Of a DNA stretch of 64,000 bases, positions 16,217 through 25,039 are shown in pieces (position 1 is the first letter of the stretch; every line of letters starts with the position of its first letter). Under the pieces are notes generated by a model. The model saw only the letters and a list, made by a program, of their open reading frames with translations, was not told the origin of the DNA and ran no database searches. Origin of the DNA: Clostridiales bacterium UBA3758 (GTDB taxonomy: Bacteria > Bacillota > Clostridia > Oscillospirales > Oscillospiraceae); assembly GCA_002371675.1 (NCBI GenBank), contig DFGE01000015.1, forward strand, positions 1 to 64,000, written 5' to 3'. A program made the translations under genes and the position numbers.

Positions 16217-17803
16217 ATGAAGAATCTGAAAAAGACCCTTGCGCTTCTGCTTGCACTGTGCATGATCCTTGCCCTCGCGGCCTGCGGTCAGAAGGCACCG
16301 GCCGAGGCTCCGGCTGCCGAACCGGCTCCGGCTGCGGACGCTGCACCTGCCGCGGATGCCGCCCCGGCCCCGCAGGAGACCAAGTGGCTGCGGATGGCCA
16401 CAAACTTCGCCTATCCCAGCCTGGACGCCCATAAGGACTACTACGGCTGGTACACGCAGATTTACGGTATGACCGAGACGCTGTACCGGATCAACGCGGA
16501 TATGTCTGTCAGCCCGCTGCTGGCGAAGGATTCCAGCGTCAGCGAAGACGGCCTGACCTGGACCTTCACGCTGGCGGACGCCTGCTTTTCCAACGGCAAT
16601 CCCGTTACCGCCGATATGGTGGCGCGCAACTTCCAGCGTCTGATCGAGGTCAACGAACGCTACGACGACTGGGCGGACTTCACCTTCACGGCTGAGGATG
16701 AAAAGACCTTTGTCATCACGACCCCGGACGTCTTCCCGACCATGCTCGTCGCGCTGACGGACCCCGAGTTTGCGGTCATGGATCTGGACGCCACCACAGA
16801 TTTTGACAACGCGCCCATCTGCACGGGACCTTTTGTGATCCAGTCCTTCCAGCCGGAGGGAGACGTGGAGGTCGTACGCAACGACAACTACTGGAACGGT
16901 GAGGTCAAGCTCGACGGCGCCACGCTCTTCTATATGCCTGACGCGGACTCCAAGCTCCTGGCCATGCAGTCCGGTGAGATCGACTGCTACACCAGTGTGG
17001 ACGCGGCCGCCAAGGAGATCTATGAGGCCGATCCCGCCAGTTACGATCTCACGGTCATTCCCGGCACCCGCATGCAGTTCTACGTGATCAACCAGACGCG
17101 CCTCGACGACAGCGTGTGCGCGGCGATCAACCTGACGGTGGACTGCGAGGCCATTGCCGAGTTCCTCAAGGGCACGACCTCCGCGGCTGTCGGTCCCTTC
17201 ATTGCTTCCGCGCCCTATGGCCAGGTCACAAAGCCCGCACCCGATCCCGCCGCGGCCAAGGCCCTGCTGGAGGCCGACGGCTATACGCTGGGTGCCGACG
17301 GTTTTTATGAGAAGGACGGCAAAGTGCTTGAGTTGAGCATTGCCCACTACAAGTCCCGCCAGCTGCCCGACCTCGCCCTGCTGATGAAGGAGCAGCTCGA
17401 GAAGATCGGCGTCAAGGCGACGCTGGTCGTGCAGGAAGATCCGGACGCCGGCTATGTGGCGACCGGCGACTATGACATCGCGCTCTACTGCATGATCGCC
17501 GATACAGGCGGCGATCCCTACTACTGCGTCGATGCTCTGTACCGCCAGAGCGGCAAGTGGGCCAAGGCCGGCTTCCCCACCGACGAGTCCGAGGCGCTGA
17601 TCAATCAGCTCCAGTTTGAGACCGATATCGATCAGCGTGCCGCGCTTGCCAACCAGATCGTCCAGATGAGCATTGACGACAACGCCTTCGGCTACGTCGG
17701 CCTGTTCAACAAGGTCTCTGTCGCAAGGCCCGGCGTCACCGGATTCTCGGAGGACATCCCCTTCGACTTCTATGGCCTCACGTCTGAGACGGATATCGCA
17801 TAA
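16217..17803 (+). CDS. Family 5 extracellular solute-binding lipoprotein, nickel/metallophore type
   Basis: A 528-aa lipoprotein of the NikA/OppA/DppA superfamily (SBP_bac_5). Signal peptide KKTLALLLALCMILALAAC with the lipobox Cys at about residue 22, then an Ala/Pro-rich linker and the mature domain from TKWLRMATNF. LLAKDSSVSEDGLTWTFTL and NAPICTGPFVIQSF are family signatures. It would capture ligand outside the membrane and deliver it to the two permeases that follow. Assignment to nickel or a metal-chelate rather than peptide rests on the downstream hypB, DUF4198 and DUF364 genes and the shared operator; the protein alone does not decide it. Confidence 0.85.
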   Translation: MKNLKKTLALLLALCMILALAACGQKAPAEAPAAEPAPAADAAPAADAAPAPQETKWLRMATNFAYPSLDAHKDYYGWYTQIYGMTETLYRINADMSVSPLLAKDSSVSEDGLTWTFTLADACFSNGNPVTADMVARNFQRLIEVNERYDDWADFTFTAEDEKTFVITTPDVFPTMLVALTDPEFAVMDLDATTDFDNAPICTGPFVIQSFQPEGDVEVVRNDNYWNGEVKLDGATLFYMPDADSKLLAMQSGEIDCYTSVDAAAKEIYEADPASYDLTVIPGTRMQFYVINQTRLDDSVCAAINLTVDCEAIAEFLKGTTSAAVGPFIASAPYGQVTKPAPDPAAAKALLEADGYTLGADGFYEKDGKVLELSIAHYKSRQLPDLALLMKEQLEKIGVKATLVVQEDPDAGYVATGDYDIALYCMIADTGGDPYYCVDALYRQSGKWAKAGFPTDESEALINQLQFETDIDQRAALANQIVQMSIDDNAFGYVGLFNKVSVARPGVTGFSEDIPFDFYGLTSETDIA

Positions 17804-17873
17804 AACCCAATGATCCGATGGGGCTGGTGCGTCTACACCGGCCCCAAATTGCATGAAAGGAGGAAACTGACCG

Positions 17874-18812
17874 ATGGCCAAATACATAGGCAGACGACTG
17901 CTGCACCTTGTCGGCATCCTGATCGCCGTCAGTTTCCTGACGTTTTTGCTGATGTATCTCTCGCCCGGCGACGCGGCGATGAAAAAGCTCAACGCCCAGG
18001 GCGTGGCCGTCTCGGAGGAGATCATCGAGAAAACAAGAGAAAGCATGGGCCTCGACCGGCCCTTCCTGGTACAGTACGGAGACTGGGCGCTCCATGCGCT
18101 GCGCTTTGATCTGGGCGAGAGCTATAAGGACGGCTTCCCTGTGGCGGAGAAGCTTGTCAAGGCGCTGCGCTATACGGCGATCCTCGCGCTGACGAGCCTG
18201 GCGCTGGCCTTCCTGGTGGCGCTTCCGCTTGCCATCCTCACAGCGCTCCATAAGGACTCGCTGCTGGACGATATCACGCGGCTTTTCAGCTTCGCCGGCA
18301 ACTCGCTGCCGAACTTCCTGATCTCCGTGCTGCTGATGTACTTCCTGTGCGTCAAGGCGCATCTGCTGCCGCTGACGGCGAAAGAGAGCGTGAAGGGCCT
18401 TATCATGCCCTGCCTCGCGCTCTCTATTCCGATCTGCGGCCGCTTTATCCGCCAGTTTCGGGCGGAGATCCTCGAGCAGTTGGGCAAGCCCTATGTCTCC
18501 GGCGCCAGACTGCGCGGCGTAAAGGAGCGCTATGTGCTGAAAAACGTGCTGCACAACGCCTCCATCTCCATCCTCACGATCGTGGGACTCTCCATCGGCA
18601 CGCTCTTTGGCGGCAGTGTCGTCATCGAGACCATCTTCCGCTGGCCGGGGCTGGGGAAGCTGGCCATGGACGCGATCAGCAACCGCGACTACCCGGTGAT
18701 CCAGGGCTTTGTGCTTTTTACCTCCACGGTGTATGTCGTCATCAATCTCTTGATCGACATCTGCTATGCCTGGATCGATCCCCGGCTTCGCAGAAGGGGG
18801 GGCGGCGCATGA
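17874..18812 (+). CDS. ABC transporter permease, NikB/OppB-like
   Basis: A 312-aa inner-membrane permease with about six membrane segments. It starts MAKYIGRRLLHLVGILIAV and has the long extracytoplasmic region between segments 1 and 2 with LDRPFLVQYGDW. The EAA-type loop (ARLRGVKERYVLKNVLHNA, about residue 210) contacts the ATPase. AAGGAGG precedes the start. It overlaps the next gene by 4 bases (ATGA). With the second permease it forms the channel of the nickel/oligopeptide-type importer. Confidence 0.9.
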   Translation: MAKYIGRRLLHLVGILIAVSFLTFLLMYLSPGDAAMKKLNAQGVAVSEEIIEKTRESMGLDRPFLVQYGDWALHALRFDLGESYKDGFPVAEKLVKALRYTAILALTSLALAFLVALPLAILTALHKDSLLDDITRLFSFAGNSLPNFLISVLLMYFLCVKAHLLPLTAKESVKGLIMPCLALSIPICGRFIRQFRAEILEQLGKPYVSGARLRGVKERYVLKNVLHNASISILTIVGLSIGTLFGGSVVIETIFRWPGLGKLAMDAISNRDYPVIQGFVLFTSTVYVVINLLIDICYAWIDPRLRRRGGGA

Positions 18813-19645
18813 AAAAACGGATCAAAACACCCGAGCGCATCCGCCGCCGTGCGATCGTTTTTCTGGCCCTGGCCGGGATCCTGGTCGTCATCAGCCTGAT
18901 CGCTCCGCTCATTTGCCCCAACGACCCCTATGCCACCTCCGCGGCGGATATGAACCGCGCACCCTGCGCGCAGTTTCCCTTCGGCACAGACCGCTACGGC
19001 CGCTGCGTCTGCTCGCGCGTGCTGATGGGGGCGAGAACCTCCATTTTCTCTGCGGTGGCGCTGGTGGGGCTCACGTTTCTCTTTGGCTCCGTGCTCGGTC
19101 TGCTGGCCGGCTGGTACGGCGGCGTGGTCGACACGCTGATCATGCGCCTTGCGGACGTGATGCTGGCCTTCCCGCAGATGGTGCTGGCCATCGCGGTGGC
19201 GGGCATCCTGGGAGGCGGCATGGGCAACGCCATGCTTGCCATGGGCATCAGCGGCTGGACGCTCTATGCGCGCCTGGCCCGCGCCCAGGTACTGAGTCTG
19301 AAAGAAGAACCTTACGTCCACGCCGCCCGGCTTTCCGGCTGCTCCGGCTGGACGATCATGATAAAATCATTGCTGCCCAACATGCTCGGGCCGCTGCTCG
19401 TCACGGCGGCGACCCAGATCGGCGTCATGATGATCGGCATCGCGGGCCTCTCTTTTCTGGGCATCGGCGTGATCGAGCCGCAGGCGGAGTGGGGCAGCAT
19501 GATCAACACCTCCCGCGCCTATCTGCAGCTGGCCCCCTGGGCGGTGCTCGCCCCGGCTGTTGCCACGATCATCACGGTTATGATTTTCAACTATCTGGGC
19601 GATTGCGTGCGCGACGCACTGGAAGCAAAGGAGGCGGAGACATGA
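18809..19645 (+). CDS. ABC transporter permease, NikC/OppC-like
   Basis: A 278-aa permease. It has a basic N-terminus (KKRIKTPERIRRRA), a first membrane helix, the FGTDRYGRCVCSRVLMGAR region typical of DppC/NikC, further helices and the EAA loop (HAARLSGCSGWTIMIKSLLPN). I chose the ATG at 18809, which overlaps the previous stop as ATGA; the much longer open frame upstream is the other permease read out of frame. It overlaps the next ATPase gene by 4 bases. Confidence 0.9.
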   Translation: MKKRIKTPERIRRRAIVFLALAGILVVISLIAPLICPNDPYATSAADMNRAPCAQFPFGTDRYGRCVCSRVLMGARTSIFSAVALVGLTFLFGSVLGLLAGWYGGVVDTLIMRLADVMLAFPQMVLAIAVAGILGGGMGNAMLAMGISGWTLYARLARAQVLSLKEEPYVHAARLSGCSGWTIMIKSLLPNMLGPLLVTAATQIGVMMIGIAGLSFLGIGVIEPQAEWGSMINTSRAYLQLAPWAVLAPAVATIITVMIFNYLGDCVRDALEAKEAET

Positions 19646-20595
19646 GCGACACGATCCTCACGCTCGACCGCCTCTGCGTCGGATACGGCGACCGCCCCGC
19701 CGCCGCGGACGTGTCCTTTTCCCTGCAGCGTGGCGAGATCCTCTGTCTCGTGGGGGAGAGCGGCTGCGGCAAGAGCACCGTGCTCAAGGCCCTGATGGCC
19801 GCACCCGAGATCCGGCTTTTCTCCGGCGCCATCACACTGGAGGGCACAGAGCTCTCCGCCCTTCCACCAAAGCAGCGGCGCAAGCTCTGCTGCGAGAAAA
19901 TGGGCATCGTCTTCCAAACGCCGGAGGCGACCTTCAACCCCATCCGCAGCTATCGCAGGCAGTTTATCGAAACGCTAAAAAGCCACGGCAAATATGACCC
20001 GAAAACCTTTGAAGCCAAGGTGGCGGAGGCTTTTGCCAAGGTGGAGCTCGTCGACTGGCGGCGCGTCCTTGGCGAGTGTCCCTTCGCTCTCAGCGGCGGC
20101 ATGAACCAGCGCGCAGCGCTGGCGCTGGCTCTGCTGCTGGAGCAGGAAATCCTGCTCTGTGACGAGCCGACCAGCGCGCTGGACGCCACGATCCAGCTGC
20201 AGGTGGCCGAAGAACTCAAACGCCTGCGCGATAAAAGCGGCGTGACACAGATCATCGTGACCCACAATCTGGCCCTGGCCCATTTTCTGGCCGACCATAT
20301 CGGCGTCATGTACGCCGGGCGGCTGGTGGAGTTTGGCCGGGCCTGTGACGTGCTGTGCGATCCACAGCACCCCTATACCAAAAGTCTGCGTGCGGCGATC
20401 CCGAGCCTTGACGGTACGATGCCTGACGGCCTGCCCGGCAGCCCGCCGATGACCGGCCCCGCGGAGAGAGGCTGCGAGTTTTGCGACCGCTGCCCTCGGG
20501 CGGCGGAGGCCTGTGCCCATGCGCCTTATGCCATGCGGCAGGTGGGAGACGGCCACTTCGTCTCCTGCTGCGGCGGGAAGGAGGCCATGCCATGA
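19642..20595 (+). CDS. ABC transporter ATPase, NikD/OppD-like
   Basis: A 317-aa ATPase: Walker A GESGCGKST (about residue 37), signature LSGGMNQR, Walker B LLCDEPTSALD and the switch His in VTHNLALAH. The C-terminal oligopeptide/dipeptide-transporter extension has HPYTKSLRAAIPSL and a Cys-rich CEFCDRCPRAAEAC segment, which in this family can carry an Fe-S cluster or metal. The ATG at 19642 overlaps the permease stop by 4 bases. It powers import together with the next ATPase. Confidence 0.9.
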   Translation: MSDTILTLDRLCVGYGDRPAAADVSFSLQRGEILCLVGESGCGKSTVLKALMAAPEIRLFSGAITLEGTELSALPPKQRRKLCCEKMGIVFQTPEATFNPIRSYRRQFIETLKSHGKYDPKTFEAKVAEAFAKVELVDWRRVLGECPFALSGGMNQRAALALALLLEQEILLCDEPTSALDATIQLQVAEELKRLRDKSGVTQIIVTHNLALAHFLADHIGVMYAGRLVEFGRACDVLCDPQHPYTKSLRAAIPSLDGTMPDGLPGSPPMTGPAERGCEFCDRCPRAAEACAHAPYAMRQVGDGHFVSCCGGKEAMP

Positions 20596-21341
20596 TCGTT
20601 CTGGAAGGGAAAAGCCTTGCCAAACGCTATGAGCAGCAAAGCACCGTGATCCACGCGCTTCGCGGGGTCGACTTTCGCCTCGAGAGCGGGGAGATCCTGG
20701 GCGTTGCGGGAGAGAGCGGCAGCGGTAAGTCCACGCTCCTAAAGCTTATTTCCGGCCTGGAAGCGCCCAGCGCGGGCAGCATCCTGCTGCACGGAAAAGA
20801 ACTCTCGCCCCGGCGCACCAAAGAAGAATACCGGGCAATGCAGATGATCTTTCAAAACGCACCGGCCTCTTTCCATCCCCGCCGTACGATCGCGGATTCG
20901 ATCACCGAGTCGGTCCGCAATCTGCGCGGAAGAAGCGCGCCGCTCGACCTGGCCTCGCTGGCCGACCGGGTGGGATTGCAGCGTGAACTGATGGATCGCA
21001 CGCCCCGCCAGCTCAGCGGCGGGCAGTGCCAGCGCATGGCGATCGCCCGTGCGATGGCTGTGGAGCCGGAGATCCTGCTCTGCGACGAGATCACCAGCGC
21101 GCTCGACGTATCCTCCCAGGCGCAGATCCTGCATCTGCTTGCCGACATCTGCCGCGAGAGCCATACCTCCGCGATCTTCGTTTCCCACGATCTGGCGGTG
21201 ATTCGCTGTTTGTGCGATCGGGTGATGATCATGCGGGACGGCGCGCTCGTGGAGGAGGGCCCGGCGGAGCAGGTGATCCGGCAGCCCAGAGAGGCTTATA
21301 CAAAAAAGCTGGTCGATTCTGTCCTAGAAATCAAAGATTAG
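20592..21341 (+). CDS. ABC transporter ATPase, NikE/OppF-like
   Basis: A 249-aa ATPase: Walker A GESGSGKST (about residue 39), signature LSGGQCQR, Walker B LLCDEITSALD with Ile for the usual Pro after the catalytic Glu (seen in several NikE-type proteins), and switch His in VSHDLAV. It lacks the long C-terminal extension of its partner. The ATG at 20592 overlaps the previous stop (ATGA) and follows GGAGG; upstream in-frame sequence belongs to the neighbouring gene. It completes a five-gene NikABCDE-like importer. Confidence 0.9.
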   Translation: MIVLEGKSLAKRYEQQSTVIHALRGVDFRLESGEILGVAGESGSGKSTLLKLISGLEAPSAGSILLHGKELSPRRTKEEYRAMQMIFQNAPASFHPRRTIADSITESVRNLRGRSAPLDLASLADRVGLQRELMDRTPRQLSGGQCQRMAIARAMAVEPEILLCDEITSALDVSSQAQILHLLADICRESHTSAIFVSHDLAVIRCLCDRVMIMRDGALVEEGPAEQVIRQPREAYTKKLVDSVLEIKD

Positions 21342-21377
21342 GGAAATGGCCCGTGTTTTTATGCAGGGAGGAAGCTC

Positions 21378-21953
21378 ATGCAGATCGCTGAATACTATGA
21401 TTCCGTCGCATCGATCTGGGACGACGATTATGCGGAGGCCAAGGCCGCCCGCATCGTCACGGCCATGGTCTCGATCCAGCGGGGCGGCGCCTGTGTGATG
21501 GATGTCGGCTGCGGCAGCGGTGCGATGTTTGCCGATCTCATGGACGGCGGCGCCTGTGAGATCGAGGGTGTGGACATCTCTGGAGAAATGATCCGTCTGG
21601 CGCAGAAAAAGTACGGTGCCGATCCGCGCATCCACCTGACCCAGGCCGACTTCCTGCAGCTTGAGCAGCCCGGCTATGAGGTGATCGTGTCTTTCAACGC
21701 CTATCACCACTTCCTGCAGCCGCGTGACTTCCTGAAAAAAGCGCGAGAGCTTCTGCTGCCGCGCGGGAGGCTTACGGTGGCGTTCCCCTTTGGCCGCGAC
21801 CGGATGAACACGCTCGGCAGCATCATGCCGGGCGGCCTTGCAAGGCAGCTGCTCCCGGCTGAGGAGGAAGCCAAACTCTGGCGGGAATTCTTCGCGATCG
21901 ACTGTATCTGTGATAACGACTCGCTGTTTCTGCTTTCCGGCACGGCGAAATAA
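21378..21953 (+). CDS. Class I SAM-dependent methyltransferase (metal cluster, third)
   Basis: A 191-aa short methyltransferase: motif I VMDVGCGSGAMFADL (about residue 40), GVDISGEMIRLAQ, then VIVSFNAYHHFLQP and LLLPRGRLTVAFPFG. It is a different subfamily from the two paralogs at 13444 and 15381. It begins 36 bases after the last ATPase gene with GGGAGGAAG ahead of it, so it is the last gene of the promoter C unit. A methyltransferase inside the transporter operon fits the idea that a small metal ligand is modified; the substrate is unknown. Confidence 0.85.
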   Translation: MQIAEYYDSVASIWDDDYAEAKAARIVTAMVSIQRGGACVMDVGCGSGAMFADLMDGGACEIEGVDISGEMIRLAQKKYGADPRIHLTQADFLQLEQPGYEVIVSFNAYHHFLQPRDFLKKARELLLPRGRLTVAFPFGRDRMNTLGSIMPGGLARQLLPAEEEAKLWREFFAIDCICDNDSLFLLSGTAK

Positions 21954-21974
21954 AACAAATCATTTTTCAAATTT

Positions 21975-22019
21975 CATCCCCCAGGGGGGCTTCCGCACGG
22001 CCGAGAATTCTGTTATGCT
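21975..22019 (+). promoter_or_regulatory. Metal-regulon promoter D (drives MATE-DUF4198-hypB-DUF364)
   Basis: Operator CATCCCCCAGGGGGGC (21975-21990), abutting -35 TTCCGC (21991-21996), 17-bp spacer, -10 TATGCT (22014-22019). It starts a leader of about 150 bases before the MATE gene. Confidence 0.78.
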
Positions 22020-22118
22020 CTTATCAGATCAGATGCTTGATCGGCTGCCGGGATCTCCCTCAATCCCTGTGTCTCTTTCACCTCTCCGACACAAAGGCAA
22101 CCGAGGATCTCTCTTGCT

Positions 22119-22151
22119 ATAGCCCTCCGAGCCGGTCACTCGGGGGGCTAT
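22119..22151 (+). promoter_or_regulatory. Hairpin in the MATE gene leader
   Basis: ATAGCCCTCCGAG / CTCGGGGGGCTAT pairs over 13 bp with one G-U and a 7-base loop, 26 bases before the MATE start. There is no T-tract after it, so it may be an attenuator, an mRNA processing/stability structure or part of a ligand-sensing leader. It does not match any riboswitch I can recognise. Confidence 0.5.
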
Positions 22152-22177
22152 CATACTGTTAAGATCAACTTCATGCC

Positions 22178-23530
22178 ATGAATCAAAGAAACGAGGACCT
22201 GACAACAGGCCCGATCATACAAAAGCTGCTGCGCTTCGCCCTCCCGCTGCTGTTGGGGACGCTGGTGCAGCAGTTATACAGCACCGTCGATCTGATCTTT
22301 GTAGGCAACGTGATCGACAAGACCGCTTCTGCGGCGATCGGAGCCAGCACGCTGCTGATCACCTGCCTGATCGGCTTCTTCGGCGGTCTGGCCGTGGGCG
22401 CAGGCGTTGTGATCGCACAGAGCTGGGGCGAGCGCGACACAGACAAGCTGCGCCGTGCGATCGGCAACACCGCGGCGCTTGCTCTGGCGGGAGGGATCGT
22501 TCTCGCCCTGCTCGGCTGGCTGCTGGCGCCGGGCTATCTGCGCCTGATCCGCACACCGGAGGAGATCCGTGCAAACGCGGAGGCCTACCTACGGATCTAT
22601 TTTCTCTCACTGCCCTCGATCATCGCCTATAATTTCGGCGCGGGAATGCTGCGGGCGCTGGGGGATTCGAAAAACCCGCTTCTTGCCCAACTGGTGGGAG
22701 GCCTTGTCAATGTGGCGGCCGACTGGCTGCTGCTTCGCGTGCTGGCAAACGGCGTTGTGGGCGTGGCCTGGGCCTCACTCTTTTCCCAGACCGTAGCGGC
22801 GGCGCTGGTTGCGCGGAGACTGTGCCGGATGGATGACGCTTATGCGCTGCGCCTCCGGGGGATCCGCTTCGATCCGGCACTGCTGAAAAAGGCCGTCGCC
22901 ATCGGCCTGCCGGCCGGAGCGCAGGCGCTGGTGATCACGCTGTCCAACGTGGTGGTGCAGGCGCATATCAACTCCTTCGGCGCCGATGCGATCGCAGCCT
23001 TTACCGCGTATTTTAAGGTGGAGCTGATCATCTATCTGCCGATCATGGCGCTGGGCCAGGCGATCATGACCTTCAGCGGGCAGAACTGCGGCGCCGTGCA
23101 GTTTACGCGCATCCGAAGGGGCACGCGCGACTGCCTCTTGATCTCGCTGGGGCTGACAGCGATCCTTTCAGCCGTGTCGCTGTTCTTCGGCGGGGCGCTG
23201 TTCCGCCTGTTTATCAAGGAACCCTCTGTCATTGCCCTGGGACGGCAGATCATCGCGGTAACGTTCCCGTATTACGTGCTGTACCCGGTTCATCAGATCC
23301 TTGGAGACAGTCTGCGCGGTCAGGGCAAAACAAAAGTGCCCATGCTGATCGTGCTGCTCAACCTCTGCCTGATCCGCTCGGCGCTTCTGTTCTGGATCGT
23401 CCCGCACACCCGCAGCATCCAAAGCGTGGCGGCCGCCTACCCGGTCACCTGGGGACTCACAGCTCTCGGCATGTGCGTATACTATTGCTCCGAAAACGGA
23501 CTAATCAGTAAAAGAAAACGGCAAAACTGA
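22178..23530 (+). CDS. MATE-family multidrug/cation efflux protein
   Basis: A 450-aa membrane protein with about 12 helices and the two-lobe MATE layout (ALPLLLGTLVQQLYSTVDLIFVGN near the start; GLPAGAQALVITLSNVVVQAHINSFG opening the second lobe). MATE proteins export organic cations in exchange for Na+ or H+. Under promoter D, in one unit with hypB and metal-chelation genes, it could export a chelator or protect from one; this is inference. No good ribosome site is visible before the ATG at 22178, unusual for this window. Promoter D and a hairpin leader lie upstream. Confidence 0.88.
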   Translation: MNQRNEDLTTGPIIQKLLRFALPLLLGTLVQQLYSTVDLIFVGNVIDKTASAAIGASTLLITCLIGFFGGLAVGAGVVIAQSWGERDTDKLRRAIGNTAALALAGGIVLALLGWLLAPGYLRLIRTPEEIRANAEAYLRIYFLSLPSIIAYNFGAGMLRALGDSKNPLLAQLVGGLVNVAADWLLLRVLANGVVGVAWASLFSQTVAAALVARRLCRMDDAYALRLRGIRFDPALLKKAVAIGLPAGAQALVITLSNVVVQAHINSFGADAIAAFTAYFKVELIIYLPIMALGQAIMTFSGQNCGAVQFTRIRRGTRDCLLISLGLTAILSAVSLFFGGALFRLFIKEPSVIALGRQIIAVTFPYYVLYPVHQILGDSLRGQGKTKVPMLIVLLNLCLIRSALLFWIVPHTRSIQSVAAAYPVTWGLTALGMCVYYCSENGLISKRKRQN

Positions 23531-23570
23531 GCTTTCGAATAGAAATCACATACATCACAGGAGGAGAAAC

Positions 23571-24311
23571 ATGAGAAGGGGAATCGACACCACCGACTAT
23601 CTGGTTTACGGGCACGAGGCCTGGATCGTGACGGATAAATCCGTCTACGAACCGGGAGAGGAAGTCCACGCCATCCTGCGCTGGGGTCACTATATGCGGC
23701 CGGACGGCTTCTTCCGTCTGGACGAATTCCGGGCTTTCGTCTGTGACGAGGCCGGGAACCGGATCGCACTCGCGCCGGTAAAAGGGCCGGGAGATGAGTG
23801 GGGCGACTATTATGAGCTGAACTTCACGCCGCTCTCCCGCGGCATTCACACGATCATGGCAATCTACGACAACAACTATGTCCGGAATGAAAAGGACGAA
23901 TATCTGGAGGGCGACAGACGGACCTATCCGGATATCCTGGACGCCAAGAATTACCCGCAGATCTATGAGACCTGCATTGCGGTCGGCGAGACGGAGGGCC
24001 AGGCCAATTTCATCCACGAATCCCGCGTGAGCTTCGTGCCGGAGCCCTGGGAGCCGGACGCGGAAGTCCTGCATCTGACCCTGATCCACGACCGCTTCCC
24101 GGTTAAACAGGCGACGGTGACTGTGATCCATTATGACGGGAAAGCGTATTTCGAGCGCATCCTGCATACGGATGAGGACGGCCGGATCTTCTTCAATGTG
24201 GAGAAAAAGGGCGTGTATCTTGCCGTAACGCGCAAGCCGCTTGCCGAGGGGATCGAAGGGATCTACGACAGCAAGGAGATCGCCTCGACCTTCACCTATG
24301 TGAAAAGGTGA
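23571..24311 (+). CDS. DUF4198-family (NikM-like) protein
   Basis: A 246-aa beta-rich protein of the DUF4198 family, often annotated as the periplasmic component of nickel/cobalt uptake systems. Conserved His-Trp pairs are present: GHEAWIV near residue 16 and WGHYM near residue 38. Late strands match (VTVIHYDGKAYFERILHTDEDGRIFF). Unlike most members it has no signal peptide (it starts MRRGIDTTDYLVYGHEAW), so it should stay in the cytoplasm. It begins 40 bases after the MATE gene with AGGAGG ahead. Metal binding is likely, its exact role unknown. Confidence 0.75.
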   Translation: MRRGIDTTDYLVYGHEAWIVTDKSVYEPGEEVHAILRWGHYMRPDGFFRLDEFRAFVCDEAGNRIALAPVKGPGDEWGDYYELNFTPLSRGIHTIMAIYDNNYVRNEKDEYLEGDRRTYPDILDAKNYPQIYETCIAVGETEGQANFIHESRVSFVPEPWEPDAEVLHLTLIHDRFPVKQATVTVIHYDGKAYFERILHTDEDGRIFFNVEKKGVYLAVTRKPLAEGIEGIYDSKEIASTFTYVKR

Positions 24312-24369
24312 CGCCTCGGCCCGGAAAACCTGAACATGCAGTATAGATAGAAAAAGCGAGGAAATGAAA

Positions 24370-25038
24370 ATGCCTGAATTCAAAGTCATCGAAGTCAAAC
24401 AGAGCGTGATGGAAAACAACGACCGGAGGGCGGAGGAACTCAGAAAAGAGCTGAAAGCGGAGAAAACCTTTCTGCTCAATCTCATGTCCTCTCCCGGCTC
24501 GGGCAAGACCACAACGCTGCGCCGCACCATCGAGGCGCTGAAGGACGAGCTGCGCATCGGCGTCATGGAGGCCGATATCGACTCGGACGTGGACGCGGCC
24601 ACCATTGAAAAGACCGGGGTCAAGGTGATCCAGCTCCACACCGGCGGCATGTGTCATCTGGATGCGCACATGACACAGCAGGGACTGGAAAATCTCGGCA
24701 CAGAGGACGTGGACCTGGCCATTCTGGAAAACATCGGCAACCTGGTCTGCCCGGCGGAGTTTGATACCGGCGCGGTCAAGAACGCCATGATCCTCTCCGT
24801 TCCGGAAGGCCATGACAAGCCGCTGAAATACCCGCTGATGTTCACGATCTGCGACGTGCTGCTCATCAACAAGATCGACGTCATGGAGGTTTTCGACTTC
24901 GATCTGGAAAAATGCAAGGAGTATGTGTGGCGTCTGAATCCCAGCATGAAGGTCATTCCCATCTGCGCCAAGACCGGCGAGGGCGTGCGGGAGTGGGCCG
25001 ACTGGCTGCGGGAGCAGACGCTGAACTGGATCCGGTAA
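24370..25038 (+). CDS. hypB: Hydrogenase nickel incorporation GTPase HypB
   Basis: A 222-aa SIMIBI GTPase that delivers nickel to [NiFe]-hydrogenase or similar enzymes. P-loop SSPGSGKTT (about residue 40), the metal-binding GGMCHLDAHM (Cys-His pair of the G domain), switch region NLVCPAEFD and base-recognition NKID are all present. The His-rich nickel-storage N-terminus of some HypB is absent. I prefer the ATG at 24370 (7 bases after GAGGA); ATG 24364 is in frame. No hydrogenase or other Hyp gene is nearby, so it either serves a nickel enzyme elsewhere or acts as a chaperone for the imported metal. Confidence 0.92.
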   Translation: MPEFKVIEVKQSVMENNDRRAEELRKELKAEKTFLLNLMSSPGSGKTTTLRRTIEALKDELRIGVMEADIDSDVDAATIEKTGVKVIQLHTGGMCHLDAHMTQQGLENLGTEDVDLAILENIGNLVCPAEFDTGAVKNAMILSVPEGHDKPLKYPLMFTICDVLLINKIDVMEVFDFDLEKCKEYVWRLNPSMKVIPICAKTGEGVREWADWLREQTLNWIR

Positions 25039-25039
25039 G

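Noticed and set aside
16178..18046. Very long open frame on the minus strand opposite the binding-protein and permease genes
   Set aside because: It is a GC-rich antisense shadow: no ribosome site, low-complexity His/Arg/Gly-rich translation, and the plus-strand proteins are clear family members. The same applies to other long antisense frames (for example opposite 30326-32017 and 33445-34836).
22020..22177. NiCo-type riboswitch in the MATE leader
   Set aside because: I looked for the paired conserved purine-rich modules of that class and did not find them; only a single hairpin is clear.
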